Source: Ancylobacter pratisalsi (GTDB lineage Bacteria > Pseudomonadota > Alphaproteobacteria > Rhizobiales > Xanthobacteraceae). Taken from it: 64,000 nt of DNA. Shown here one piece after another: positions 1-9,852 of this stretch. A program made the position numbers and the translations under genes. The DNA is taken from assembly GCF_010669125.1 (NCBI RefSeq), contig NZ_CP048630.1, forward strand, positions 1,550,001 through 1,614,000. Direction: 5' to 3'. Numbering within the stretch: the first letter of the stretch is position 1; every line of letters begins with the position of its first letter. The notes under the pieces are model-generated. The model did no database searches. It saw only the letters and a program-made list of their open reading frames with translations, and had not been told where the DNA came from.

Positions 1-183
1 GCCGGCACCGGTGGGGGTGTAGACGTCCAGACGCTGGCGCGGCCCCTCGCCATAGGCGATGTCGGTTTCGCGCCGATGGTCCTCAAGGCCCGCCAGCGCG
101 TTGAGCACCTGCACCGGGGCGAAAAAGGCGCTCGCCGTTCCGCCCGCCAGCGCGGCAAGCGCGAGGAGAAGGGCTTCGCGCAT
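1..183 (-). CDS. Alpha/beta hydrolase (esterase/lipase family), N-terminal fragment
   Basis: The first 61 codons of a minus-strand gene that continues beyond the left edge. It opens with a hydrophobic, Ala/Leu-rich stretch ending near TASAFF, a probable signal peptide or anchor. This is followed by a segment with DIAYG and RLDVYTP, the usual N-terminal signature of secreted alpha/beta hydrolases of the BD-FAE/lipase type. The catalytic nucleophile and the rest of the fold lie outside the window. The start is only 6 bases after the chrR stop, so it is probably co-transcribed with rpoE-chrR. Family assignment rests on these short motifs; substrate unknown. Confidence 0.6.
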   Translation of the reverse strand, partial: MREALLLALAALAGGTASAFFAPVQVLNALAGLEDHRRETDIAYGEGPRQRLDVYTPTGAG

Positions 184-189
184 GGTCGG

Positions 190-876
190 CTACAGACGGA
201 CGAAGGGCTGGATCAGGCGACCGAAGAACCCGGTCAGCCGCATGCCCCCCTCCAGCGCGGCGAGACAGATGCACTCCCCATCCGGATCGACGATCGGCTG
301 GTGCTCGACATCCTGGTCCATCTCCGACAGGTCGCCGGGCATGTAGCGCCCGAATTCGTCGGAGAAGGAGCCGACCAGAACCTGGGTGAACTCGGTGCCG
401 AAATGGCCATGCTCGGGCAGTTTCCGGTTCGGCCCCACGCGCAGCAGGGTCACGCGGGCCGAGGGGTCGTGCGGCAGCGTCACTGCGCTCGCGCGCACGC
501 CGATGCCGATCCACCGCCAGGGGCCGATTTCGCACTCCTTGAGCGGCGCCGGCAGGACGATGCCGCCGGGAAGGGTGGAGGGCGCGCGGCCTCGTCCGGC
601 AGACGGGCGCGAACGCGCCGGGAGGGAGGGCGCGGCCGGCGCCCGCTCTTCCTCGTCGATCGCGTGCATCGCGGCGGCGAAAGCCCCGGGCGGCATCGCC
701 TCGGGCTCGATCTCCTCCAGCAGCGCGCCACCCACCGCCTCGAACGCGGCGAGACGGGCACGGCAGACCGGACATGTGGCAAGGTGCGTGGCGACGACAA
801 GCGCCGGCCCGGCGGGCAACTGGCCCGCGGCAAGGCGCATCAGGGTTTCATCGGTCGCGTGATGACGGCTGGTCAT
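190..876 (-). CDS. chrR: Anti-sigma factor ChrR (zinc-binding, cupin C-terminal domain)
   Basis: A 228-residue anti-sigma factor expected to hold the neighbouring RpoE inactive in the cytoplasm until singlet oxygen or organic peroxide triggers its loss. The N-terminal domain has His6, His31, Cys35 and Cys38 (HLATCPVC), the same numbering as the zinc ligands described for Rhodobacter sphaeroides ChrR. The C-terminal cupin has an H-x-H-x3-E motif (His156, His158, Glu162) and His192, matching the second ChrR metal site. The start overlaps the rpoE stop by 4 bases, typical of a translationally coupled sigma/anti-sigma pair. Both metal sites look intact. Identity is very likely. Confidence 0.93.
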   Translation of the reverse strand: MTSRHHATDETLMRLAAGQLPAGPALVVATHLATCPVCRARLAAFEAVGGALLEEIEPEAMPPGAFAAAMHAIDEEERAPAAPSLPARSRPSAGRGRAPSTLPGGIVLPAPLKECEIGPWRWIGIGVRASAVTLPHDPSARVTLLRVGPNRKLPEHGHFGTEFTQVLVGSFSDEFGRYMPGDLSEMDQDVEHQPIVDPDGECICLAALEGGMRLTGFFGRLIQPFVRL

Positions 877-1424
877 GTTTCGCCTTCCAGCAACGCACGC
901 AGCCGGCCAAGTGCCAGCCGCACGCGCGATTTTACCGTGCCGAGCGGAATGCCGAGCTCGCTGGCGATCTCCGAATGAGCCTTCTCGCTGAAGAATGAGA
1001 GGCGCAGAACCGTCGCCTGTTCGTCGGAAAGTGCCGTCATGGCGGTGCGCACGCGGGCCTCGCGCTCGGAAGTCAGCAGCATCGATTCGCCGGAAGGCGC
1101 GGGGTCGCTCTCCTCCGGCATTTCGCTCTCAGTCACCTCCACCACGCGCGAGCGGCGGAAATGGTCGATGCGCAGGTTGCGGGCGATCGTGAAGATCCAC
1201 GTCGACGCCCCCGCCCGCGCGGGATCGAAATAGGACGCCTTGCGCCAGATGGAGAGCATCGTCTCCTGGGTGAGTTCCTCCGCGACATTCGGCGCCAGGC
1301 CGGATTTGCGCAGGAACGCCGTCACTCGCGGCGCAAAGTGCCGGTACAGCCGCCCATAGGCCTGCCGGTCGCGGTCGCGGGCGATCCGGAGGATGAGCCC
1401 GTTCAGCTCATCCGCGCTCGGCAT
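873..1424 (-). CDS. rpoE: RNA polymerase ECF sigma factor RpoE (ECF11-like)
   Basis: An ECF sigma factor of 183 residues from this start, with region 2 (about 20-85, containing AEELTQETM and STWIFTIARNLRIDHFRR) and region 4 near the C-terminus (SEIASELGIPLGTVKSRVR). It is paired with the zinc anti-sigma gene downstream, as in the alphaproteobacterial singlet-oxygen response. The frame is open to an ATG at 1523. I prefer the ATG at 1424 because a candidate RpoE promoter ends at about 1529, which would leave the longer start without a leader; the added 33 residues also look unconserved. Likely autoregulated, and expected to drive the divergent FAD oxidoreductase-DUF1365-cfa operon. Confidence 0.9.
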   Translation of the reverse strand: MPSADELNGLILRIARDRDRQAYGRLYRHFAPRVTAFLRKSGLAPNVAEELTQETMLSIWRKASYFDPARAGASTWIFTIARNLRIDHFRRSRVVEVTESEMPEESDPAPSGESMLLTSEREARVRTAMTALSDEQATVLRLSFFSEKAHSEIASELGIPLGTVKSRVRLALGRLRALLEGET

Positions 1425-1528
1425 GGCGCCGTCATCCAATGGATGCGTCAAGACCCGCCCCCATCCTTGATCCGGAGATGGAGCGTTTCGGCCAGATCGG
1501 ACATGTTCCAGCTGGGCATTCATGCTCC

Positions 1529-1558
1529 CCTATACGCGGCACCTGCGTGGGCGGATCA
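1529..1558 (-). promoter_or_regulatory. Candidate RpoE-dependent promoter of rpoE-chrR
   Basis: Read on the minus strand, TGATCC (1558-1553) is followed after 18 bases by TATAGG (1534-1529). The -35 and spacer match the TGATCC-N18 pattern reported for Rhodobacter RpoE promoters; the -10 match is weaker (consensus near TAAGA). It lies back to back with a better promoter facing the other way. Confidence 0.5.
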
Positions 1559-1570
1559 TCGCCCAAATGG

Positions 1571-1600
1571 TGATCCAGTCAAAAGCCGGCTGCGTAACGT
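1571..1600 (+). promoter_or_regulatory. Candidate RpoE-dependent promoter of the FAD oxidoreductase-DUF1365-cfa operon
   Basis: TGATCC at 1571-1576, an 18-base spacer and TAACGT at 1595-1600 closely match the TGATCC-N18-TAAGA pattern of RpoE/ChrR regulons. The predicted transcript would start near 1607, leaving a leader of about 40 bases before the ATG at 1645. Confidence 0.72.
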
Positions 1601-1644
1601 GATGACAACGTCCTCAACGTTCCCCCTGTCCGGTGAAGCGTCCC

Positions 1645-2994
1645 ATGAACATGCATCAGAATTTCGCGACCGGATCGTCGCTCAGGATCGCGGTCATTGG
1701 CAGCGGCATTTCCGGGCTGTCGGCGGCGTGGCTGCTCTCCTCCCGTCACGACGTGACCCTGTTCGAGGCCGAATCGCGCCTTGGTGGACATTCCAATACC
1801 GTGGAAGTGGCCGGCACGCCGGTCGATACCGGTTTCATCGTCTATAATGAGAAGACGTACCCCAATCTCACCGCCCTGTTCGCGCATCTGAAGGTGCGCA
1901 CCCGTGAGTCGGACATGTCCTTCGCGGTGTCGCTGGATGATGGGCGGCTGGAATATTCCGGTTCGGGCCTGCGCGGCCTGTTCGGACAGCCGGCCAATCT
2001 TGTCTCGTCCCGCTTCGCCTCGATGCTGCGCGACCTGCTGCGCTTCTATCGCACGGCCCCTGGCGAGCTGCCCTTCATGGGCCGGCTCAGCCTCGACGCC
2101 TATCTCGACGCAAATGGCTACGGCATTCCCTTCCGCGACGATCATCTCTACCCGATGGCCGCGGCGATCTGGTCAACCGCCGCCAGCGAGGTCGGGCGCT
2201 ACCCGGCCTCGGCCTTCGTGCGCTTCTGCGACAATCACGGCCTGCTCCAGCTGACCGGTCGCCCGCCCTGGCGCACCGTGGTCGGCGGCAGCCGCACCTA
2301 TGTCGCGCGGCTGCGCGACGCGATGCACGGGCGGATCATTTCCGGCACGCCGATCCGGCAGGTGCGGCGTCAGCCCGGCGGTGTGGTGCTCGTCGATGAC
2401 ACAGGCACCGAAAGCGGCTTCGACCATGTCGTCATCGCCACCCACGCCAACCAGGCGCTGGCGCTGCTCGACAGCCCCACGCAGGCGGAGGCCGAGCTGC
2501 TCGGCGCCTTCGGCTACAGCCGCAACGAGGCGGTATTGCATTCCGATCCCCGGCTGATGCCGCGCCGCCGCGCGGTCTGGTCGGCCTGGAACTACCTCGC
2601 GGACCGGCGGACGGAAGAGCGCCTGTGCGTGACCTACTGGATGAACAAGCTGCAGGGGCTACCCTCCACCTCGCCGCTCTTCGTCACGCTCAATCCCATC
2701 GAAGCGCCCGATCCGGCGAGCGTCGCCCACCGCGTGGTCTACGAGCATCCGCTGTTCGACATCGAGGCCATGGGCGCACAGGAACGGCTGTGGGAACTGC
2801 AGGGCGAACGCGGCGTTTGGTATTGCGGCGCCTATTTCGGCGCGGGTTTTCACGAGGACGGTCTTCAGTCCGGGCTCGCGGTCGCCGAAGCGCTGGGAGG
2901 CGTTCGCCGGCCTTGGACCGTGGCCGATGAATCCGGGCGCATCCCGCTTTCGCGCCGCCCCAAGGTCAGCGCCGAACTGGAGCTTGTCCCGTAG
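1645..2994 (+). CDS. FAD-dependent oxidoreductase (amine-oxidase-like)
   Basis: A 449-residue flavoprotein with an N-terminal dinucleotide-binding motif (AVIGSGISGLSAAWLL), followed by FEAESRLGGHS and DTGFIVYNE, typical of the NAD(P)/FAD amine-oxidase family that sits next to DUF1365 and cyclopropane synthase genes. These trios are members of RpoE/ChrR regulons in alphaproteobacteria and are thought to modify unsaturated membrane fatty acids; the exact reaction here is inferred. A GGTGAAG sequence 6 bases before the ATG at 1645 supports this start over the GTG at 1633. It heads a tight operon: its TAG overlaps the GTG of the next gene by one base. Confidence 0.82.
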   Translation: MNMHQNFATGSSLRIAVIGSGISGLSAAWLLSSRHDVTLFEAESRLGGHSNTVEVAGTPVDTGFIVYNEKTYPNLTALFAHLKVRTRESDMSFAVSLDDGRLEYSGSGLRGLFGQPANLVSSRFASMLRDLLRFYRTAPGELPFMGRLSLDAYLDANGYGIPFRDDHLYPMAAAIWSTAASEVGRYPASAFVRFCDNHGLLQLTGRPPWRTVVGGSRTYVARLRDAMHGRIISGTPIRQVRRQPGGVVLVDDTGTESGFDHVVIATHANQALALLDSPTQAEAELLGAFGYSRNEAVLHSDPRLMPRRRAVWSAWNYLADRRTEERLCVTYWMNKLQGLPSTSPLFVTLNPIEAPDPASVAHRVVYEHPLFDIEAMGAQERLWELQGERGVWYCGAYFGAGFHEDGLQSGLAVAEALGGVRRPWTVADESGRIPLSRRPKVSAELELVP

Positions 2995-3827
2995 TGGAAC
3001 CAACATCCGCCCTCTATGCGGGATCGGTGATGCATGTGCGGCTCAAGCCGCGCCGCCACCGCCTTGCCTACCGGCTCTGCTCCTTCCTGCTCGATCTCGA
3101 CGAGATCGACGCGCTGGACGCCCGGCTGCGCCTGTTCTCGCGCAACCGTTTCAACGCCTTCAGCTTCCATGATCGCGACTATGGCCCGGTCGCGGACGCA
3201 GGTGCGGAGGGCGCCGGGCGCGAGGGCGAGCCGCTCAAGGCGCAGGTGGAACGCCAGCTGATGGCGGCGGGGCTGGCGCCCGATGGCGGGCCGATCCGGC
3301 TCCTCACCATGCCGCGCCTGTTCGGCTACGCCTTCAATCCGCTGAGCGTGTATTTCTGCTACCGCCGCAGCGGCCGGCTGTTCGCCGTGCTCTACGAGGT
3401 CAGCAACACGTTCGGCCAGCGCCACAGCTACCTCATCCCCGTCGCCGAGGGCGAAGGCGACAGCGCGGTGCTGCGCCAGCAGGCGGCGAAGCGGTTCTAC
3501 GTGTCGCCCTTCATGGACATGGACCTGACCTATTCCTTCCGCGTGCGCCCGCCCGGCGAGGAGCTGCGGATCGCGATCCTCGCCAGCGATGCCGAAGGGC
3601 CGGTGCTGAGCGCGGTGCATGCGGCCAGGCGGCGCCCGCTTACCGACCGGCACTTGCTGCGCGCCCTGCTCGCCTACCCGCTGATGACCGCCAAGGTGAC
3701 TGCTGGTATTCATTGGGAAGCGTTGAAGATCTTTGCCAGGGGCGTCGGCCTGCGCCAGCGCCCGCCCGCTCCCGAGAGGCCGGTGAGCGTTTCGCCCGCC
3801 GGCCTTTCACCGGCACCCCGGCCTTGA
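2994..3827 (+). CDS. DUF1365 family protein
   Basis: A 277-residue protein of the DUF1365 family. Family landmarks are SALYAG near the N-terminus, MHVRLKPRRHRLAYR, a LLDLDEID segment, and the central FGYAFNPLSVYFCY. The GTG start at 2994 keeps the conserved SALYAGSVMH region, so it is preferred over the ATG at 3030. The family almost always lies between an FAD oxidoreductase and a cyclopropane-fatty-acid synthase, as here. In Rhodobacter, genes of this neighbourhood were linked to the singlet-oxygen response. Biochemical function is not established; a role in fatty-acyl modification or release of the anti-sigma factor is inference from context. Confidence 0.85.
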   Translation: MEPTSALYAGSVMHVRLKPRRHRLAYRLCSFLLDLDEIDALDARLRLFSRNRFNAFSFHDRDYGPVADAGAEGAGREGEPLKAQVERQLMAAGLAPDGGPIRLLTMPRLFGYAFNPLSVYFCYRRSGRLFAVLYEVSNTFGQRHSYLIPVAEGEGDSAVLRQQAAKRFYVSPFMDMDLTYSFRVRPPGEELRIAILASDAEGPVLSAVHAARRRPLTDRHLLRALLAYPLMTAKVTAGIHWEALKIFARGVGLRQRPPAPERPVSVSPAGLSPAPRP

Positions 3828-3838
3828 GGACAGCGCCC

Positions 3839-5086
3839 ATGAAGACAGCGCCGTTGCATACCGACGCCGATACGTTTGACGGGCAGCCCCGGACGGTGAC
3901 GCACCCCCCCGGCCGCGCCAACCTGCGCGAGATGATGCTGGCGCGGCTGCTCGATCGTCTCGCCATTGGCGGCCTCACCGTGGTGACGCCGGAAGGGCGG
4001 CGCCTGACCGCCCACGGCCCCGTGCTGGGACCGGAGGCCGTGGTGGTTCTGCATCGCTGGCGCGCCCTGCGCCGCCTTCTCACCGGCGGCGATGTCGCCT
4101 TGTCCGACGCCTATGTCGCGGGCGACTGGTCCAGCCCAGACCTCGCCGCCTTCATCGAACTGGCCGCCCACCACGTCCCGCGCATCGCCGCGCGCATCGA
4201 CGCCCTGCCCCCGGTGCGGCTGTGGAACCGGCTGCGTCACGCGCTGCGTTCCAACTCCCGGTCGGGGAGCCGGCGCAACATCTCGTTCCACTACGATCTC
4301 GGCAATTCATTCTATGAAGCCTGGCTCGATCCGGGGATGAGCTACTCGTCGGCGCTCTACGCCCGTGAGGACCAGTCGCTCGAGGAAGCGCAGCAGGCGA
4401 AACTGGCGCGGATCATCGAACTGCTCGATGTCGCGCCCGGCCAGCGCGTGCTGGAAATCGGCTGCGGCTGGGGCGGGCTGGCGATGGCGCTCGCCCGGCG
4501 CGGCGCGGACGTGACCGGCATCACCCTGTCACGCGAGCAGCTGGCCTATGGCCAGACGATGATCGAGACCAGCGAGGGCCTTCCTGGCCGCGCGCAGCTG
4601 CGGCTCCAGGACTATCGCGAGCTAGACGAACGCTATGACCGTGTCGTCTCCATCGAGATGTTCGAGGCCGTGGGAGAAAACTACTGGTCGACCTATTTCG
4701 CCCGGTTGCGCGCCTGCCTCGTCCAGGGCGGCACGGCGGTGCTCCAGGTCATCACCATCGCCGAGGACCGGTTCGAGGGCTACCGGCGCAATACCGACTT
4801 CATCCAGCGCCGCATTTTTCCCGGCGGCATGCTGCCGACCAAGACCCATATCGCCGAGCACGCGCGGGACGCCGGGCTGGAACTCGTCGACACCGAGTGT
4901 TTCGGCCAGAGCTATGCGCGCACGCTCAAGGAATGGCGAACCCGTTTCCTGAATGCGCGCCAGCAGCTGGAGCCGCTCGGCTTCGACGCCGAGTTCCGGC
5001 GGCTGTGGGAATACTATCTGAGCTATTGCGAAGGCGGCTTCCGCTCCGGCGCCATCGATGTCGGGCTGTACCGGTTGCGGGGTTAG
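3839..5086 (+). CDS. cfa: Cyclopropane-fatty-acyl-phospholipid synthase (SAM-dependent)
   Basis: A 415-residue SAM-dependent methyltransferase of the Cfa/mycolic-acid synthase family, which adds a methylene (or methyl) group to unsaturated acyl chains of membrane phospholipids. The SAM site reads VLEIGCGWGGLA at about 204-215. Other family blocks are HYDLGNSFYEAWLD, MSYSSALY, and DFIQRRIFPGGMLPT. A GAGGA sequence 8 bases upstream supports the ATG at 3839, although the frame is open from 3713 within the preceding gene. It ends the RpoE-type operon and is followed by a GC palindrome. In some alphaproteobacteria homologues act in methyl- or furan-fatty-acid synthesis rather than cyclopropanation, so the product is not certain. 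Confidence 0.88.
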   Translation: MKTAPLHTDADTFDGQPRTVTHPPGRANLREMMLARLLDRLAIGGLTVVTPEGRRLTAHGPVLGPEAVVVLHRWRALRRLLTGGDVALSDAYVAGDWSSPDLAAFIELAAHHVPRIAARIDALPPVRLWNRLRHALRSNSRSGSRRNISFHYDLGNSFYEAWLDPGMSYSSALYAREDQSLEEAQQAKLARIIELLDVAPGQRVLEIGCGWGGLAMALARRGADVTGITLSREQLAYGQTMIETSEGLPGRAQLRLQDYRELDERYDRVVSIEMFEAVGENYWSTYFARLRACLVQGGTAVLQVITIAEDRFEGYRRNTDFIQRRIFPGGMLPTKTHIAEHARDAGLELVDTECFGQSYARTLKEWRTRFLNARQQLEPLGFDAEFRRLWEYYLSYCEGGFRSGAIDVGLYRLRG

Positions 5087-5097
5087 GCGAAGGAAAC

Positions 5098-5113
5098 AGG
5101 CGCCGCGGCGCCT
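5098..5113. terminator. GC palindrome between convergent genes
   Basis: A perfect 16-base palindrome (AGGCGCCG/CGGCGCCT) lies between the convergent cfa and DUF2147 genes and runs into the stop codon of the latter. Short A/T stretches flank it but there is no clear U-tract, so it may be only a weak bidirectional terminator. Confidence 0.45.
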
Positions 5114-5489
5114 ATTTCACCCGTGACCAGGACACGGTCTTGCACAGCAGCTCGGCAAGAACGCAGCCGCGCGTCTGCAGGCTGTTGGGCTGGACGCTCA
5201 TGAACATCGAATAGGTGAGGTCGCGCTGCGGGTCGTAGGCGGTCCCCTCGAACCCGCCACCCGCGCCGGGCTCCAGCGTCAGCACCAGCCGGTCGCCGAC
5301 CGACTCGCCGCCCGACGTGTCCTTGATCCAGACATTTGTCGCGCAGATCTTGTCTCCGCAGGGCGCGATCCGCACCCGCGCATTGCCGTCCCCGCGCATC
5401 CACACGCCATGGGCCTGGGAGCTGGACGGGTTTGCCAGCGCAGGGGTGGAGACGAGAAGCGGCAGAAGAAGGAACAGGCTTCTTTTCAT
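5112..5489 (-). CDS. DUF2147 family periplasmic protein
   Basis: A 125-residue protein with a clear signal peptide (MKRSLFLLLPLLVSTPALA) and a small beta-rich domain ending in WSRVK. GVWMRGDGNARVRI, IWIKD-like NVWIKDT, and GTAYDPQRDLTYS fit the DUF2147 family, exported lipocalin-like proteins of unknown role. Cysteines at CGDKIC and GCVLAELLC could form disulfides. The ATG at 5489 follows GAGGTCGCC, a good ribosome site, and begins the signal peptide; the frame is open to 5540 without support. It faces the cfa operon and is separate from the sugar operon upstream. Function not known. Confidence 0.7.
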   Translation of the reverse strand: MKRSLFLLLPLLVSTPALANPSSSQAHGVWMRGDGNARVRIAPCGDKICATNVWIKDTSGGESVGDRLVLTLEPGAGGGFEGTAYDPQRDLTYSMFMSVQPNSLQTRGCVLAELLCKTVSWSRVK

Positions 5490-5584
5490 GGCGACCTCGC
5501 GTACCGGGCAAAAGGCAGGCGCCCCTGTTACGCAAGACAATGCCCGCCGGATCTCCCGGCCGATTCAGCGCCGCGATGACGCGT

Positions 5585-6541
5585 TCAGCCCAGCTCGTCC
5601 CGCCAGGGCGGGTTGGCTCCCGCCCGCGTCACCGAGATCGCCGCGGCCCGCGCCGCGAAGGCCAGCGCCTCGCCAACCGCCTCGGCCGGCAGTTGGGCCA
5701 GGAGGTCGGGCGCCAGCGCGCCGCGCTCCGCCAGCGCGGTAAGGAAGCCCGCATTGAAGGTGTCGCCGGCCCCGACCGTGTCGGCGACGGTGACGGCGGG
5801 TGCCGGCGCCTGCACTTCGCACGCGCGGCCGAAGGCGCGGGCGCCGTGCGCGCCCAGCGTCACCAGCACCAGTTCGGGGCCCATCGCCAGCACCTTGCGC
5901 GCCTGGGTGAAGAGATCGCCCGGCCCAGTCACCCAGAGCAGGTCCTCGTCGGAGAGCTTGACCACATGGCTGAGCCCGATCAGCCGCTCGATGCGGGCGC
6001 GATAGGCCGCCTCGTCGCGGATGAAGCCGGGGCGAATGTTGGGGTCGAGCATGATCAGCCGGTTCAGGCCATCGCCGGCGACCTTGGTGGCCAGCGCCTC
6101 CATGGCGCCGCCGACCGGCTCGCCGACGAGGCTGATGCCGCCGATGAACAGCGCCGCCACCTCGGTGGGCACCTCGGGCACGTCCGCGGGTGTCAGCAGG
6201 CGGCCGGCGGTGTTCTCGTCGAGGAACAGATAGCGCGCCTGCCCCTCGACCAGTGTCACGAAGGCCAGTGTGCTCGGCCGCTCGGCCGGCACGCACAACC
6301 GGGTATCGACCCGTGCGTCCCTGAGCGCCGCGCGCAGCTGATCGCCGAACATGTCGGTCGAAAGCCCGTACCAGAACAGCGTACGGGTCCCCAGACGACC
6401 CGCAGCGATCGCGGTGTTGAACACCGATCCACCGGGCAGGGGCAGGAAGGCCTGCCCCTCCGGCGTCGTGCGCGGGACCATGTCGATCAACGCCTCGCCG
6501 GCACACAAAATCGCCGGCGGCGTCGGATTGGGGTCAGGCAT
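5585..6541 (-). CDS. Fructokinase (PfkB/ribokinase family)
   Basis: A 318-residue PfkB-family carbohydrate kinase. The N-terminal part has AGEALIDMVP and GGSVFNTAIAAGRLG. The C-terminal catalytic signature is DTVGAGDTFNAGF with the base Asp. As the last gene of a polyol uptake and oxidation operon it most likely phosphorylates fructose, made from mannitol or sorbitol by the dehydrogenase just upstream, to fructose 6-phosphate in the cytoplasm. Substrate assignment comes from context; another ketose such as xylulose would need a different (FGGY) kinase family, so fructose is favoured. Confidence 0.87.
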   Translation of the reverse strand: MPDPNPTPPAILCAGEALIDMVPRTTPEGQAFLPLPGGSVFNTAIAAGRLGTRTLFWYGLSTDMFGDQLRAALRDARVDTRLCVPAERPSTLAFVTLVEGQARYLFLDENTAGRLLTPADVPEVPTEVAALFIGGISLVGEPVGGAMEALATKVAGDGLNRLIMLDPNIRPGFIRDEAAYRARIERLIGLSHVVKLSDEDLLWVTGPGDLFTQARKVLAMGPELVLVTLGAHGARAFGRACEVQAPAPAVTVADTVGAGDTFNAGFLTALAERGALAPDLLAQLPAEAVGEALAFAARAAAISVTRAGANPPWRDELG

Positions 6542-6571
6542 CTGTCTGGTCCTTGCCGCGAAACGGCGGGC

Positions 6572-8014
6572 TCAGCCGCCGAGATAGTCCGTCAGCACCG
6601 CCCGGGCGCCCCGGCTCCACAGCGCGTCGAGCGCGGCGGCGAAGGCGGCCACAACCTCCGCGTCCTGGCCAAGCTCGCCATAGACCTCGCTCATGGCGAG
6701 CCAGTGCGCGGGCTCGTCCCTGGCGCGGAGCGCCCGCGCCGTCAGCGCGTCCCAGTTAGGATCGTTGGGCTCGATGACGGTGCCGGAATCGGTGCTGCCG
6801 GCACAGTAGCGGCACCACAGCGCCGTTCCCAGAATCAAACCCTTCGGCACGCGCCCGGCCGCACGGTTGTCGCGGATCGAGGGCAGGATGAATTTCGGCT
6901 GCCGGTTGGAACCATCGAGACAGAGCCGGCGCACCGTGTCCGCCACCTCCGGGTTCGAGAAGCGCTCGCGGATCACGCTGTAATACCCGGACAGATCGGT
7001 GTCGGGCACCGGGGGCACGATGGGAATGATCTCCTCGCGCTCGACCTTGTCGAGAAAGGCGGAGACCAGCGGCTCCTCCATCGCCTCGTGAACCAGATGG
7101 ACGTCCATCAGCCCCGCCGGGTATGCGATGAGCGCATGACCGCCATTGAGGATGCGGATCTTCATCGTCTCATAGGCGTGGACCTGGTCGGTGAAGATGA
7201 CGCCGACCTTTTCCAGCGCCGGGCGGCCGGCGGGAAAATCGTCCTCCAGCACCCATTGCCGGAACGGCTCGCAGGTGACGGGCACCGGGTCATCGAGCCC
7301 GAACGCCGCCGCCATCGCACGTTCGCGCTCGCCCGTCGCGGGGGTGATGCGGTCGACCATGCCATTGGGAAACGCCACATGAGCGTCGACCCAGTCGGCC
7401 AATTCGGCGTCGAACAGGCGGGCAAGGCCGACCACCACCTGCCGGGTGACATGCCCGTTGCCGGGAAGGTTGTCGCAGGACATCACGGTGAACGGCGAGG
7501 TACCCGCCGCCCGGCGCGCCTTCAGGGCGGCGAGAATGGCGCCGAAGGCGGTGACGGGCGCGGCCGGACTGGCGGCGTCCGCCCGGATATCGGCGGCGCC
7601 GGCGTCGAGCTGGCCCGCCGGGTCCATGAAATAGCCGCCCTCCGTCACCGTCAGGCTGACGATGCGGATCTCGGGCTTCGTCATGGCGGCGATGAGCGCG
7701 CCATTGCCGGGCTCGACCGGGAGGAAGTCGATCATCGCCCCGATGCGGCGCGCGCGGCGCCCGCTGGGGTCCAGCTCGATCACGGTCGAGAGGCAGTCCT
7801 GCGCCTTGAGCGCCTCGCGCATGCGGGCATCGGGCGGGCGCACGCCGGCACCGATGATCGCCCAGTCATGGCCCTCGCCGAGCGCGAACAGGTCGTCGAG
7901 ATAGACCGCCTGATGGGCGCGGTGAAAATTGCCCAGCCCGATATGAACGATGCCGGGCGTGAGCCGGGCGCGGTCATAGGCGGGAAGCTGGACGTCGGGC
8001 AGCGTCGTACTCAT
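6572..8014 (-). CDS. mtlK: Mannitol 2-dehydrogenase (polyol-specific long-chain dehydrogenase)
   Basis: A 480-residue NAD-dependent polyol dehydrogenase. The Rossmann start is IVHIGLGNFHRAHQAVY. The catalytic block K-x-R-I-L-N-G-G-H (KIRILNGGHALIAYP, about residues 287-301) holds the Lys and His of the mannitol dehydrogenase family. It should oxidise D-mannitol to fructose, and perhaps D-arabinitol or D-sorbitol too. It starts immediately after the stop of the transporter ATPase gene and precedes the fructokinase, giving a complete uptake-oxidation-phosphorylation route. It is homologous to uxuB at 53.5 kb, but the context here is polyol transport rather than hexuronate breakdown. Confidence 0.9.
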   Translation of the reverse strand: MSTTLPDVQLPAYDRARLTPGIVHIGLGNFHRAHQAVYLDDLFALGEGHDWAIIGAGVRPPDARMREALKAQDCLSTVIELDPSGRRARRIGAMIDFLPVEPGNGALIAAMTKPEIRIVSLTVTEGGYFMDPAGQLDAGAADIRADAASPAAPVTAFGAILAALKARRAAGTSPFTVMSCDNLPGNGHVTRQVVVGLARLFDAELADWVDAHVAFPNGMVDRITPATGERERAMAAAFGLDDPVPVTCEPFRQWVLEDDFPAGRPALEKVGVIFTDQVHAYETMKIRILNGGHALIAYPAGLMDVHLVHEAMEEPLVSAFLDKVEREEIIPIVPPVPDTDLSGYYSVIRERFSNPEVADTVRRLCLDGSNRQPKFILPSIRDNRAAGRVPKGLILGTALWCRYCAGSTDSGTVIEPNDPNWDALTARALRARDEPAHWLAMSEVYGELGQDAEVVAAFAAALDALWSRGARAVLTDYLGG

Positions 8015-9010
<996 letters not shown>

Positions 9011-9020
9011 GGGTCTCTCC

Positions 9021-9851
9021 CTATTTCACGGCGCCAAAGGTCAGCCCGCGCACGAGCTGCTTCTGGCTGAACCAGCCCAGAATCATGATCGGTGCGATGG
9101 CCATGGTGCTGGCGGCCGACAGCTTGGCGTAAAAGAGCCCCTCGGGACTCGAATAGCTGGCAATGAAGGCCGTGAGCGGGGCCGCGCCTGCGGCCGTGAG
9201 GTTCAGCGTCCAGAAACTCTCGTTCCAGGCGAGGATCACATTGAGCAGCAGCGTGGATGCGATCCCCGGTACCGCCATCGGCGTGAGCACGTAAAGGATC
9301 TCCGAGGAGAGCGTGGCGCCGTCCATGCGGGCGGCCTCCAGGATCTCTCCGGGAATTTCCTTGAAGTAGGTGTAGAGCATCCAGACGATGATCGGCAGGT
9401 TGACCATGGTCAGCACGATAACGAGGCCGGTCTTGGTATCGAGCAGCCCGGCATCGCGCCCCAGCATGTAGATCGGCACCAGGACGCCGACCGCGGGCAG
9501 CATCTTGGTGGAGAGCATCCACATCAGCAGGTCCTTGGTCCGCCGGCCCGGCACGAAGGCCATGGACCAGGCGGCGGGAACCGCGATGACGAGCCCGACC
9601 AGCGTGGAGCCGACCGAGATCACCACCGAATTCCAGAAATGCGCGAGATAGTCCGATCGCGAATTGACGGTCTCGTAGTTCTCGAACGTCCAGTCGAAGA
9701 ACAGGAAGGAGGGATGCGAGGAAACCGCCTCCACTTCCGTCTTGAACGAGGTGATCACGGTCCAGAGGATCGGGAAGAAGATCAGCAGCCCGATCGCCCA
9801 GGCGAACACGGTGGTGACGGTCTTGCGGCCTTTTGAAACCTCGCGTGCCAT
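9021..9851 (-). CDS. smoG: Polyol ABC transporter permease
   Basis: A 276-residue inner-membrane permease of the MalG type, with hydrophobic segments throughout and the EAA loop [11 protein letters not shown] near residue 165 that contacts the ATPase. GGAGGGATGAG precedes the ATG, overlapping the end of the upstream permease gene and suggesting translational coupling. With SmoF it forms the channel of the polyol importer. Confidence 0.9.
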   Translation of the reverse strand: MAREVSKGRKTVTTVFAWAIGLLIFFPILWTVITSFKTEVEAVSSHPSFLFFDWTFENYETVNSRSDYLAHFWNSVVISVGSTLVGLVIAVPAAWSMAFVPGRRTKDLLMWMLSTKMLPAVGVLVPIYMLGRDAGLLDTKTGLVIVLTMVNLPIIVWMLYTYFKEIPGEILEAARMDGATLSSEILYVLTPMAVPGIASTLLLNVILAWNESFWTLNLTAAGAAPLTAFIASYSSPEGLFYAKLSAASTMAIAPIMILGWFSQKQLVRGLTFGAVK

Positions 9852-9852
9852 C

